Below, piece after piece: positions 34,836 through 43,844 of a stretch of 52,225 nt of DNA. Made by a program: the position numbers and the translations under genes. Below the pieces are notes generated by a model. The model was not told the DNA's origin. It did no database searches and saw only the letters and a program-made list of their open reading frames with translations. The stretch covers positions 1-52,225 of the forward strand of contig LJDB01000102.1 in NCBI GenBank assembly GCA_001983455.1, in the 5' to 3' direction. The stretch is from Candidatus Epulonipiscium fishelsonii. Its GTDB lineage: Bacteria > Bacillota > Clostridia > Lachnospirales > Cellulosilyticaceae. Each line of letters begins with the position of its first letter. Position 1 is the stretch's first letter.

Positions 34836-35807
34836 TTATACCCCCTTTGATGCAAATTCTTGGCGTTGTTTTTTAGTTGGCAACTTAATATTAAATTTTG
34901 ACTTAATTGTTTGCAAAGTAATACCTTTTGAACGAGAAATCATTATTGCAATTAATACTAGTGAATACACAATGGTTCTATATTCAGAAAATCCTCGTAG
35001 TGCTTCATTTAACACTCCTAGTATAATTCCTGCTAAAATTGTTCCAAATAAATTTCCCATTCCACCAAGCACTACTATAATTAAATATTCTATTGAAAGC
35101 GTAAAGCCAAAACTTGTTGGATTTATTACTGTATGATAGTGTGCATACAATCCTCCTCCAATTCCAGCAAATAACGCTGCTATACTAAATGCCATTGTTT
35201 TATAGTAAAATGTTGAAATCCCAACGCAATCCGCTGCTATTTCATTTTCACGTATTGCAACAACCACTCTTCCTTGTCTTGAATTAATAATTTTATATAA
35301 AACAACAATAGTTAAAATAACTACTATAAATGTAATTGTAAAGTTACTATAACTTGATACTCCAGAAAGTCCTTGTGCACCGTTCGTAATTTTTAAGTTG
35401 TTTAACACTATTCGGATAATTTCTCCAAAGCCCAAAGTGATTATCCCTAGGTAATCCCCTCTTAAACGTAAAGCAGGTATCCCTATTAAAATTCCAACTA
35501 GTGCTGCAAATATTCCGCCACATATTATTGCAAGAGGAAACTCAATAAACATCGGCAAATCCATATTCATTGTAATAATAGCTGATACATATGCTCCAAT
35601 TCCCATAAATCCCGCATGACCTAAAACTAATTCACCTAGGTATCCTGTAACAAACGCTAGTGAAACTGCCATAATTATATTGATTAAAATAGACACTATT
35701 ATTCCGCTAATATATCCATTACTAACTCCTGTCTCCATACACGCTGCCAAGATTGCGTATGTTATAATGGAAATAGCTAAAAATTTAGTTGTAGTATTAG
35801 ATTTCAT
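34836..35807 (-). CDS. livM: Branched-chain amino acid ABC transporter permease LivM
   Basis: The 323-aa multi-span membrane protein has GYLGELVLGHAGFMGIGAYV near 55-75, IPALRLRGDYLGIITLGFGE near 118 (the coupling EAA-like region) and YLIIVVLGGMGNLFGTILAG near 240. Forms the channel with LivH. The C-terminus is basic. It starts 3 bases after livH's stop. Confidence 0.94.
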   Translation of the reverse strand: MKSNTTTKFLAISIITYAILAACMETGVSNGYISGIIVSILINIIMAVSLAFVTGYLGELVLGHAGFMGIGAYVSAIITMNMDLPMFIEFPLAIICGGIFAALVGILIGIPALRLRGDYLGIITLGFGEIIRIVLNNLKITNGAQGLSGVSSYSNFTITFIVVILTIVVLYKIINSRQGRVVVAIRENEIAADCVGISTFYYKTMAFSIAALFAGIGGGLYAHYHTVINPTSFGFTLSIEYLIIVVLGGMGNLFGTILAGIILGVLNEALRGFSEYRTIVYSLVLIAIMISRSKGITLQTIKSKFNIKLPTKKQRQEFASKGV

Positions 35808-35810
35808 AAG

Positions 35811-36704
35811 TTACACCTTCTCCCTAATATTTTTACCTAAAATTCCAGTAGGCTTTATTAATAACACTATAATTAGTACACTAAATAATACTGCGTCTGC
35901 CCATAAAGTAGCAGGAGGCCAAAATGATGAAACAAATCCTTTTGTAAAACTTTCAATAAATCCTAAAGTAAATCCTCCAAGCATTGCACCAGGAATTATT
36001 CCAATTCCACCAAGAACTGCTGCAATAAATGCTTTTAGCCCTGGCATAACTCCCATCATTGGTTTTACTTGTGGATATGCCACTACGAATAAGACTCCTC
36101 CAATTGCTGCAAGAGCGGACCCAATAAAAAATGCTAACGAAATTGTTCTATTTACGGATATTCCCATTAAAGATGCTGCTTGAGAATCTTCGGAAGACGC
36201 TCTCATAGCTTTACCTAGTCTAGTTTTCTTAATGAATAGTTCTAAAAATACCATAAGAATTACTGCAATTGCTACAGAAACAATGGTTATTTGACTAACT
36301 TGTAAATTGCCTATTTTTATAGGACTTGATGCGAATGATGGAAATGGCTTAGTGCCTGCTCCAAATAAAATCATTATAAGAGATTGTAGAAAAAAGCTTA
36401 CTCCTATTGCAGTAATTAGTGCCCACATCCTAGGTGCATTGCGAAGAGGCTTATATGCTATTTTCTCGATAGTTACACCAAGTACACTGCAAACTATAAC
36501 TGCAAGAAGCAATGCCATACCAATCGACAAATCCAAAACAGTTATCCCAACAAACGCAGTGTATGCACCAACCATCATAACATCTCCGTGTGCAAAGTTT
36601 ATTAATTTCACTATACCATAAACCATAGTGTAGCCTAATGCAATTAGTGCGTAAATACTCCCTATATGTAGTCCATTGATAATTTGTTGTATAAATAATT
36701 CCAT
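35811..36704 (-). CDS. livH: Branched-chain amino acid ABC transporter permease LivH
   Basis: The 297-aa permease begins ELFIQQIINGLHIGSIYALI, GYTMVYGIVKLINFAHGDVM near 25-45 and AFIAAVLGGIGIIPGAMLGG late. ATG 36704 is used because AAAGGAGGAAGC lies in front; an upstream extension lacks a site. It is separated from the livJ gene by 648 bases that hold the tandem hairpin array. Confidence 0.94.
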   Translation of the reverse strand: MELFIQQIINGLHIGSIYALIALGYTMVYGIVKLINFAHGDVMMVGAYTAFVGITVLDLSIGMALLLAVIVCSVLGVTIEKIAYKPLRNAPRMWALITAIGVSFFLQSLIMILFGAGTKPFPSFASSPIKIGNLQVSQITIVSVAIAVILMVFLELFIKKTRLGKAMRASSEDSQAASLMGISVNRTISLAFFIGSALAAIGGVLFVVAYPQVKPMMGVMPGLKAFIAAVLGGIGIIPGAMLGGFTLGFIESFTKGFVSSFWPPATLWADAVLFSVLIIVLLIKPTGILGKNIREKV

Positions 36705-36832
36705 GATGCTTCCTCCTTTTCTATATATAATAGAGATTGTAAGCATAGTTGTGTTTTTTTATTAAGAGTTGTACCTCTATTATTATGGATAATTAATTAA
36801 TCCAATTTGTTCTCTCTTGACTCTATACCTCT

Positions 36833-37297
36833 CATATAGCCTCCACTTTTTAAGGGTAGGTGACACGTAAGCATCGGATCATACAGCCCCACTTTTAAGG
36901 GTAGGTGACACGTAAGCATCGGATCATATAGCCTCCACTTTTAAGGGGAGGTGACACGTAAGCATCGGATCATATAGCCTCCACTTTTTAAGGGGAGGTG
37001 ACACGTAAGTATCGGATCATACAGCCTCCACTTTTTAAGGGGAGGTGGCACGTGAGTGTCGGATCATATAGCCTCCATTTTTTAAGGGGAGGTGGCACGT
37101 AAGTGTCGGATCATATAGCCTCCACTTTTAAGGGGAGGTGGCACGTGAGTGTCGGATCATATAGCCTCCACTTTTTTAAGGGGAGGTGGCACGTGAGTGT
37201 CGGATCATATAGCCTCCACTTTTAAGGGGAGGTGGCACGTGAGTGTCGGATCATATAGCCTCCACTTTTAAGGGGAGGTGGCACGTGAGTGTCGGAG
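36833..37297 (-). repeat. Array of 10 tandem ~46-bp hairpin units inside the liv operon
   Basis: Units of 45-48 bp read CATATAGCCTCC, ACTTTTAAGG, GGAGGTGGCACGTGAGTG, TCGGAT, with small variants; older-looking ones (left) have GACACGTAAGCATC. Each unit contains CCTCC-CTTTTAAG-GGAGG, able to fold as a stem-loop, and a CACGTG core. The rest of the gap 36747-37352 holds no gene. Confidence 0.94.
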
Positions 37298-37318
37298 GGG
37301 TACGGATTAAGTGATGAT

Positions 37319-37347
37319 AAAAGAAAAGACCTTGAGCCTTTTCTTTT
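37319..37347 (-). terminator. Terminator-like hairpin after livJ
   Basis: AAAAGAAAAG (37319-37328) and CTTTTCTTTT (37338-37347) form a 10-bp stem just after the livJ stop on the - strand. The 3' arm on that strand is itself T-rich. It likely ends or attenuates most livJ transcripts, with some reading on into livHMGF. Confidence 0.72.
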
Positions 37348-37352
37348 AAATT

Positions 37353-38498
37353 TTAGTATTGAGATGGGTCTAATTTTTTGTATAAAGTGTTTTCTCCATT
37401 AGTGATTTGTATAACTGATACCGTTTTAACGGGGTTTCTGTTTTCGTCAAATGTAATTTTTCCTGTTACTCCTTCAAAGGAGCCTGTTACTAGTGCATTT
37501 GTAACGGCTACATTATCAGTTGAATCAGCCGTATCAATTGCTTCAATTAATATTCGTGCTGCATCATATCCTAAAGCTGCAAATGCATTTGGTGTTTCTC
37601 CATATTTTTCTGTATAATTTGCAATAAAGTCTTGAACAAGTTCACTATCATCTTGAACTGTATAGTGGTTTACAAAATAACTTCCTTCAACAGCTTCAGG
37701 GTTATTTTTAGTTTGCTCAGTAACTCCGTCCCATCCATCTCCACCAATAAGTGTTGATTTAATTCCTAGTTCTCTAATTTGTGGTGCAATCATTCCAATT
37801 GTTTCATAATAGTCTGGAATTACAATAACGTCAGCATCAACTCCTTGAATTGTTCCTAAAATTGGTCTAAAGTCTACGTCTGCTGCCCCATAATTTATTT
37901 GTTTAACAATTTTTCCACCTTTTGCCTCAAACTCTGTAATAAATGCTTCTGCTATTCCTGTTGAATATGCATTTTCAGAGTTTACCATAACAACAGCTGT
38001 TGTTGCTCCCAAATCACCCGTTGAAAATTGTGCTAACAACTCTCCTTGAGTCGGGTCAATATAACAAGCTCTAAATATATGGTCCCCAATTGATGTAATG
38101 CTTTCTTTTGTTGCTGTTGGAGTTACCATAGGGATTTCTCTTTCTTGTGCAAGATTTGCAATTGTTTCAGTGTTTGAACTTACATCCGCCCCAATAAACA
38201 CATCGATCTTTTTGCTATCTACTAGTTTTTTAAATGTATTTGCTGCTTCGATTTGTGTTCCTTTATTATCTTCAACAATATATTCAAGAACTTTTTCATC
38301 AACAATTCCTGCTTCTTCAATTGCCATTTGTGCTCCGTTGCTTGCAAAGCTTCCATACTGTGCATATGGTCCTGTTAAATCAAAGCTTGCTCCAATTTTA
38401 ATGGTTTCTGCTTTTTCTGAGCCTTCAGTTTCTTGTGCTGAACCACAAGCTGTTAGCACTGATACACTTAAACCTAAAACTAATATTTGTTTCCACAT
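37353..38498 (-). CDS. livJ: Branched-chain amino acid-binding lipoprotein LivJ
   Basis: The 381-aa periplasmic-binding-type receptor (peripla_BP_6) has a signal peptide ending in the lipobox LTAC at 15-18, so the protein is lipid-anchored outside the cell. IKIGASFDLTGPYAQYGSFA and QMAIEEAG follow; later FIGADVSSNTETIANLAQER, MVTPTATKESI, and AALGYDAARILIEAID are typical. ATG 38498 is taken, with GGGGGCAG upstream. It feeds LivHMGF encoded beyond the hairpin array. Confidence 0.94.
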   Translation of the reverse strand: MWKQILVLGLSVSVLTACGSAQETEGSEKAETIKIGASFDLTGPYAQYGSFASNGAQMAIEEAGIVDEKVLEYIVEDNKGTQIEAANTFKKLVDSKKIDVFIGADVSSNTETIANLAQEREIPMVTPTATKESITSIGDHIFRACYIDPTQGELLAQFSTGDLGATTAVVMVNSENAYSTGIAEAFITEFEAKGGKIVKQINYGAADVDFRPILGTIQGVDADVIVIPDYYETIGMIAPQIRELGIKSTLIGGDGWDGVTEQTKNNPEAVEGSYFVNHYTVQDDSELVQDFIANYTEKYGETPNAFAALGYDAARILIEAIDTADSTDNVAVTNALVTGSFEGVTGKITFDENRNPVKTVSVIQITNGENTLYKKLDPSQY

Positions 38499-38547
38499 TA
38501 TAACTGCCCCCAATTTTATGTAATTTATCTAAATTATTATTAATGAA

Positions 38548-38576
38548 ATTATAACGGTTTTATATTTCATTTGCAA
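38548..38576 (-). promoter_or_regulatory. Sigma-A-type promoter for livJ
   Basis: On the - strand TTGCAA (38571-38576), 17 bases, TATAAT (38548-38553), 50 bases ahead of the livJ ATG. The divergent gap 38514-38939 holds this, the promoter at 38877 and a longer inverted repeat (AATTTGAA ... TTCAAATT near 38610-38645), but no gene. Confidence 0.8.
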
Positions 38577-38876
38577 GGAAAATTTTTTACTTAGCCTTAT
38601 TTTTTATATGTAATTTGAAATTTAGTATACGCAAAAATTCAAATTATCAGTTGAAACTTAATTTGAATTTATGCTTAAATGTATATTTTTGTGCACAACA
38701 ACTATATTGTGTTGACATAATTAACATTTTTTTTAACTTTTAATTTATAATTACGTGATACTATACAAAAATAAACTTATAAAATTAAATATTAATTCCG
38801 TATCAGTTTGTCTGATCTTATATACATTTTCTTTTACAAAAAAAGAGAGTCTTGTGTGTATGTTAAAAGTGATACG

Positions 38877-38905
38877 TTGAAACAACACTAAAAGCGTGGT
38901 ATACT
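38877..38905 (+). promoter_or_regulatory. Sigma-A-type promoter for the 38940 gene
   Basis: TTGAAA (38877-38882), 17 bases, TATACT (38900-38905), about 34 bases before the TTG start and followed by AGGAGG at 38927-38932. Confidence 0.8.
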
Positions 38906-38939
38906 TTTGAGGTATTAGATATTTTTAGGAGGTTATGTA

Positions 38940-39362
38940 TTGAAGGATAAGGAGCAATTATTTAAAGAAATTACTGAGATATTTATTCAAGCAAACGAAG
39001 AAAACGAAAGAGATGGGTTATCTTTAGAAGAAAATAGCAACTTACATACTACAGATTATGAAATAGAAATTATAAAGCTAGAATTTAAGAGAGCATTACA
39101 ACTATATGTATATGCCACAATAAGTAATCAACTTAACTTAACAATAATAAAAAATATAAATTTTAGTTTAGATAAGCTAGAAAAAGACTATGACATGAGT
39201 GTTATTTCAATGGAAATTTCAGTTTTTGATTTAGATTTAATAGTAAAAACTACAGACAAATTGGCTCCAAAAAAAGTAATAATTTTGAATCCTTTTTCAA
39301 CTGATTTAGAAATAGTAAGATTTCATATTAAACTGCAAGAACAATTTTTAAGAATGGCATAA
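38940..39362 (+). CDS. Hypothetical protein (140 aa)
   Basis: The start is TTG 38940; AGGAGG lies 7 bases before it and the only nearby ATG (38935) runs into a stop at once. The protein is acidic and helical (LFKEITEIFIQANEENERDG), without hydrophobic helix or known motif, so probably cytoplasmic. It has its own near-consensus promoter and stands alone between divergent livJ and the convergent fusion gene. Family unknown. Confidence 0.75.
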   Translation: MKDKEQLFKEITEIFIQANEENERDGLSLEENSNLHTTDYEIEIIKLEFKRALQLYVYATISNQLNLTIIKNINFSLDKLEKDYDMSVISMEISVFDLDLIVKTTDKLAPKKVIILNPFSTDLEIVRFHIKLQEQFLRMA

Positions 39363-39403
39363 ATATATTTGTAGAGAGCGAACAGCATTCGCCCTCTATA
39401 ATA

Positions 39404-40999
39404 TTAATTAATGTCAGGATAAATTTCTGCAATACCTTTTTTTATTATTTCTAAATAAGTTTCACTAGGGGGATTAGCAGGTCTTCGTGTTTCATTTGTA
39501 AACGTAAGAATTTCTATGCCATCTTTTTCCCCTAGACATACAACTTTATTATACCAATTTTTATAGTTGCCTTCTTGCTCCCAAATATCTTCAAATTGGT
39601 CTCTTGTAATTAAATACATTCTGCCCATTGTTATTCCAGACACTTCTACATCCAAAAAAGCCACTCCGCTTCCTCCCCAAGTGGGACTACTATTTCCAAA
39701 ATAAAGTTGATATGGTATTAATATTGGTTCATCCTCTAGTGGTAGTTGAGTGTTTTCGCAACCCAGATATTCTCTGTTATTAAATTTTCCACCTTTTATA
39801 TAATATAAAAATCGCTCATAAAGTATATTTGATCCATAACTTGCATACCATACATACTCTTCTTCTTCAAAGTAATTTTCTTCAAAGCGATTTTGTCTGG
39901 ATGCCTTTCTCCAAGGTTGATCACAAAAAGGAATCTTAGTATATCTAGTTATATCATTGTTATAAATATAAACATAAGCTCTCTCTTTAGTAAGATTTTG
40001 TTCATCTTCAACTTCTACTGTTAGCCTGTTATATAGTGTTCCCTCACCTTCTAAAATATCTAAATCAGCTAACATATCCTCTTCGATTTGGTACAATTCT
40101 CCTCTAACTTTTTCGCCTTTCCTAGCTACAATGCCTGGATATGCTCCTAAATCATACAGTTCATAACCGTCAAGAACTCTTTCACCCAAATAAGTAGCTT
40201 TCGCTAAATAATAATCATGATTATAATGTCCTTTCATAAGAGTTCCATATACAAATACTTTGTTACAAGGTTTATGATAGGCCTTTAAATATTCTTCTAC
40301 AGACCTGTTCATTTCCATACTAAATTCACTATTAAATTTTCTTTTACAAAATGCCTTCATATATTCGTCAAAAGATTTTGTGGAATTTTCTCTATCAGTA
40401 TAACAGCTAATCAACTCCACATCACTCAGATGAGGATAAGAATTTTCTCCAACAATATACTTTATATCAAATCTGGCTGGCTTTGTACGGTTCTTTTGTT
40501 TCTCAGTAGGATATCCAATCACAAGCATACATACAGGCACACTTTTTTCTGGCAAATTTAGTAGTTCTCTATGCAATTCACATTGTTCCAGTATATCCCC
40601 AATGTAACAGCTTCCAAGCCCCATTGCTTCTGCTGCCACAACCATATTTTGTGCAGCTATTGCAGTATCGGTAATTGATAAAAATAAATCTCCAACTCCA
40701 ATTTCACGTGGATTAGCTCCAGCTATGTTAAAACTTCTGTGCCATCTGGTATGATCTGCAACAAAAATAAACACTAGAGGAGCAGTTGCAATAAATGGTT
40801 GATTGTCACAACTTTTCGCTAGTTGTTCCTTTAACCTAGGGTCTGTTACATCGATTATACTATACATCATTTGATTTCCTGCTGTAGGTGCCTGAACAGT
40901 CGCTTTTAACAGCTCCTCTTTAATTTGCGGAGCAACATCTTGATTTGTAAATTCTCGAACTGACTTTCTATTATATAAGCTTTGTATTATTTTATCCAT
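39404..40999 (-). CDS. Nitroreductase fused to two gamma-glutamylcyclotransferase-like domains
   Basis: The 531-aa protein (ATG 40999, AAGGAG in front) has three parts. Residues about 1-180 are an FMN nitroreductase: YNRKSVREFTNQDVAP, QAPTAGNQMMYSIIDV and AAEAMGLGSCYIGDI, with two-electron reduction chemistry. Around 245-365 lies a GGCT-like domain with VFVYGTLMKGHYNHDY (the GTLMxG substrate loop) and LDILEGEG, whose Glu is in catalytic position. A third part from about 380 begins VWYASYGSNI, also a GGCT-fold opening, then a less familiar stretch. Single-domain versions of each are known; the joint protein suggests coupled redox and gamma-glutamyl metabolism. That coupling is inference. Confidence 0.86.
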   Translation of the reverse strand: MDKIIQSLYNRKSVREFTNQDVAPQIKEELLKATVQAPTAGNQMMYSIIDVTDPRLKEQLAKSCDNQPFIATAPLVFIFVADHTRWHRSFNIAGANPREIGVGDLFLSITDTAIAAQNMVVAAEAMGLGSCYIGDILEQCELHRELLNLPEKSVPVCMLVIGYPTEKQKNRTKPARFDIKYIVGENSYPHLSDVELISCYTDRENSTKSFDEYMKAFCKRKFNSEFSMEMNRSVEEYLKAYHKPCNKVFVYGTLMKGHYNHDYYLAKATYLGERVLDGYELYDLGAYPGIVARKGEKVRGELYQIEEDMLADLDILEGEGTLYNRLTVEVEDEQNLTKERAYVYIYNNDITRYTKIPFCDQPWRKASRQNRFEENYFEEEEYVWYASYGSNILYERFLYYIKGGKFNNREYLGCENTQLPLEDEPILIPYQLYFGNSSPTWGGSGVAFLDVEVSGITMGRMYLITRDQFEDIWEQEGNYKNWYNKVVCLGEKDGIEILTFTNETRRPANPPSETYLEIIKKGIAEIYPDIN

Positions 41000-41125
41000 A
41001 AGTGAACTCCTTATCAAATATAAATAGACCAATCATCTAAGCTTATCATAAAATATGATAAAGTTGAGTTGGTCTTATAAATAGTATTTGCACTATTCAA
41101 ATGTATCATACTAGTTAAAAACTCA

Positions 41126-41422
41126 TTATGTTGTAGGTTCAGCTTCTAAGTCAGGTTTTACTTCAGGTTTTACTGCAGGTTTTACTTCAGCTTCTTTTCG
41201 AGCATTATGCCTCTGATAGATTGTATATATTACAAAAGCAGCTAGGACAACTTGAACGACAACTTCTACATAATCTTTTTTTAAACCTAAAAATTGATTT
41301 TTGCCGTCTATATCTTCTATTATCTGGTGGTCTTGTGCAAGTATTTGCTCATCTTGCTTGAACATTTGCTGAGGATCTAAAACCTTTTTTTTAAATTCTT
41401 TATTTCCAATATCCACTCTCAT
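41126..41422 (-). CDS. Small membrane protein with KPEVKP-type tail (98 aa)
   Basis: ATG 41422 is preferred to a GTG 9 bases upstream, since GGAAG precedes it. A polar N-terminal half (KVLDPQQMFKQDEQILAQ) is followed by one hydrophobic helix (VEVVVQVVLAAFVIYTIY) and a tail of repeated K-P-E/A-V-K-P. The build (polar N-tail, helix, repetitive proline tail) resembles the first gene of the set at 25427-25936, though no sequence block is shared. Unknown function. Confidence 0.7.
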   Translation of the reverse strand: MRVDIGNKEFKKKVLDPQQMFKQDEQILAQDHQIIEDIDGKNQFLGLKKDYVEVVVQVVLAAFVIYTIYQRHNARKEAEVKPAVKPEVKPDLEAEPTT

Positions 41423-41591
41423 ATAATACACTTCCTAACAATTACCTTTTTTAACATAATATGTAAATACACTTAAGAAGTTACACTTTTAAGACATTTT
41501 GGTACAACAACATTTTTTAGGCATAGGTGGAGGTAAACACCTAGGCTCACCTCTATGGAACAAAGTTTCAGATGAATACACAAGCATATAT

Positions 41592-42407
41592 TTACCAAGG
41601 CTTAGCTGGGTCAAATCCATATATCTGAATTGTATCAAACAGCGGGCTTTTAGCAATATCTTCGGGGCTTATTATCCAACCTTGATTTGGATCAATATCA
41701 ACTCCAAAATGATTAAATGCTTGCCATAGTATTAAACTACAGTGTGTACTTGTTATTGGCTCTTGATATTTACTAGCTAAAATGTTATACGGTATTCCCT
41801 CTAAATTGTTAAGTGCATATTGTGCAATCTTATTTGCCATAGCTTCATCTTTAAATCTTAAAAGCTTAAACGTAGGGTAATATGTCCAATGTCCAATTCC
41901 AAGAAAAGATGAGTTTGTAAATGGTTGGATGCACTCCAAAACTTTCCCCTTTTCAGCATCAACGACTATTCCAATATGGCCATGTCGAAAACCAAATGTC
42001 GAAGTTGATTTTGTTAAAAATATATCTCCATTTTTATATGGAACCATTTTAAAAGCAGGAATCCATTTCCCTTGCTCATCAAAAACCTTCTCTTGATTTG
42101 TTATAAAGTTCATTTTTTTTGTTACTACGTTATTAGGTTTTTGATAGATTTTTTGATACAACAATATATCATTAACAAAACTAGGGTGGCTTTGCATGTC
42201 AAGAATACCTTTTTTGGAAATCCCAGTTTGCTCAAAAATAATGTTGTAGTCATCGTCAGAAAGATTTGATTTTAAGAGAATAGGCTTAAGATTTTTAAAA
42301 TTTACATTAGTCTGATAAAACACATTAAGACTAGAGCTAATTCTTAATATAAGATAAAATATTATTGTAATACAAATTATTAAATATGCAGATTTTATTT
42401 TTCTCAA
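41592..42407 (-). CDS. YiiX-like permuted papain-fold protein (NlpC/P60 superfamily), membrane-anchored
   Basis: TTG 42407 is preferred as start because AGAGGT sits 6 bases upstream; an ATG 21 bases earlier lacks a site. One N-terminal transmembrane segment (AYLIICITIIFYLILRI) leads to an outside domain. KNGDIFLTKS, then RHGHIGIVVDAEKG (catalytic His) and THCSLILWQAFNHFGVD (catalytic Cys) give the permuted papain order His before Cys of the YiiX/DUF830 group. It probably cleaves an amide or thioester bond on a cell-envelope substrate. It lies beside the right inverted-repeat arm. Confidence 0.82.
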   Translation of the reverse strand: MRKIKSAYLIICITIIFYLILRISSSLNVFYQTNVNFKNLKPILLKSNLSDDDYNIIFEQTGISKKGILDMQSHPSFVNDILLYQKIYQKPNNVVTKKMNFITNQEKVFDEQGKWIPAFKMVPYKNGDIFLTKSTSTFGFRHGHIGIVVDAEKGKVLECIQPFTNSSFLGIGHWTYYPTFKLLRFKDEAMANKIAQYALNNLEGIPYNILASKYQEPITSTHCSLILWQAFNHFGVDIDPNQGWIISPEDIAKSPLFDTIQIYGFDPAKPW

Positions 42408-42484
42408 AGTGATACCTCTTTCCAACATAAAATAATATTTAGTATTTCAAATTAATAGAATTTTATAACATTATTTTCCTCATT

Positions 42485-43697
42485 TATATTGAAATATGCA
42501 CTAGTGAATTTGAAATATTAGGTTATTTTGTCAATAGCATTTTGTACTTAATTGGTATATAATTTTAACAAATACATGTACAAGTTGATTTAAACAAACT
42601 CAATCCACCCGTATGCCACTATACCAAATGAAACCGTATACACCCATACTTAAAGGAGCGATATATATTAAATGACACTGGCAGATATTTAACCTAAAAC
42701 CTTTACAAAATAATAATACTATAAATTTAATGGGAAACACCGTTCCCTAACCAATATATAAATACGATAAGTTGATTTACCAGTGAATATCCTTCACTAC
42801 CTCAATACGATAATTTGATTTACCAGGGAACGCTGTTCGCTACCTCAATACTTATAAGTTGATTTATCAGTGAACACAGTTCGCCACCTCAATACTTATA
42901 ATTTGATTTACTAGTGAACACAGTTCGCTACCTCAATACAATAATACGATAAGTTGATTTACTAGTAAGCACAGTTCGCCACCTCAATACTTATAATTTG
43001 ATTTACCAGTGAACACTGTTTGCTCCCTCAATACTTATAATTTAATATTGAATACAGTTTACTACCCAGTATATAAATACGATAAGTTAATTTACTAGTG
43101 AATACAGTTCGCTACATTAATATATAAAGAATAATGTGTTACAATTAATGTTACACAAAATATGCTTCATAGAATAATACCTAGAGTTTCTTTCGTTATG
43201 TTATACCTTTGAAATGAAATTTTAGATTTTCACAACATTAAAGATAAAAAAAGACCAACGGCCGTGGACTTATATATCATAAATGAAATCTGTTTATAAT
43301 CTCCATAAAAAAATAACCTTTGGATGATAATAAAAAAAAGTGGTATAATAAACAACCAACTTTAAACTTTGTTAATCATCTTATATAACAAACAATAATA
43401 AAAAATCTTTTTAATAATCGTACTGATTGTAAACAGATTTCTATATTTGATAATGCATAGAATTTTTCCTTTGCTATTATGTAACATTATCTTTAATTAG
43501 TATAAAACCAAATAGTTCTCAGCATTATTCGTGATAACAGATTTAGGAATACCGTGACTAAATTTGTTATTCAGGATACCGGATTTAGGAACAACGTGAC
43601 TAAATTTGTTATTTATCGTGCACAAAAATAGGTCAAAAGTTTCTCTAGTTGTTACGTAGTAGCAATTAAAGTACTTTTGGCCTATTCCTAGTGTAAA
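42485..43697 (-). repeat. Right arm of the inverted non-coding repeat
   Basis: Reverse complement of the left arm 14607-15608, with shared landmarks in order from 43697 inward (CCTATTCCTAGTGTAAA; GACCAACGGCCGTGGAC; the tandem array; CCGTATACACCCATACT; TGCACTAGTGAATTTGAA). It is longer because it has about 65 extra bases at 43530-43612, two copies of GATTTAGGAA...CGTGACTAAATTTGTTATT, and one more array unit. The gap 42408-43844 holds no gene. Confidence 0.9.
42735..43130. repeat. Tandem array, ~9 units, reverse of the 14981-15380 family
   Basis: Units contain TCAATACTTATAA, GTTGATTTACCAGTGAACAC and AGTTCGC with the GAAC-N3-GTTC palindrome now degenerate in several units. Copy number and unit sequence differ from the left array, so the arms have diverged there faster than outside. 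Confidence 0.88.
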
Positions 43698-43844
43698 GAG
43701 TTCCTAGCTATTCTTAATTCAGAACCTCTTATAAATATCTTATGCCAACTCCATAGATTTCTTAATACAAATACCCATATTGGGATATTCCCACTCTGTG
43801 TAGAAATATATAAAAATTTATATATTATTTATTAAGGATAATAA

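Noticed and set aside
38514..38939. T-box or other amino-acid riboswitch before livJ
   Set aside because: No T-box sequence or specifier/antiterminator pattern seen; the promoter lies only about 50 bases from the ATG.
14607..43697. Site-specific invertible switch (phase variation)
   Set aside because: Repeats are long and diverged rather than short identical sites, no invertase is nearby, and inversion would not alter the glycan genes; kept only as possible homologous inversion.
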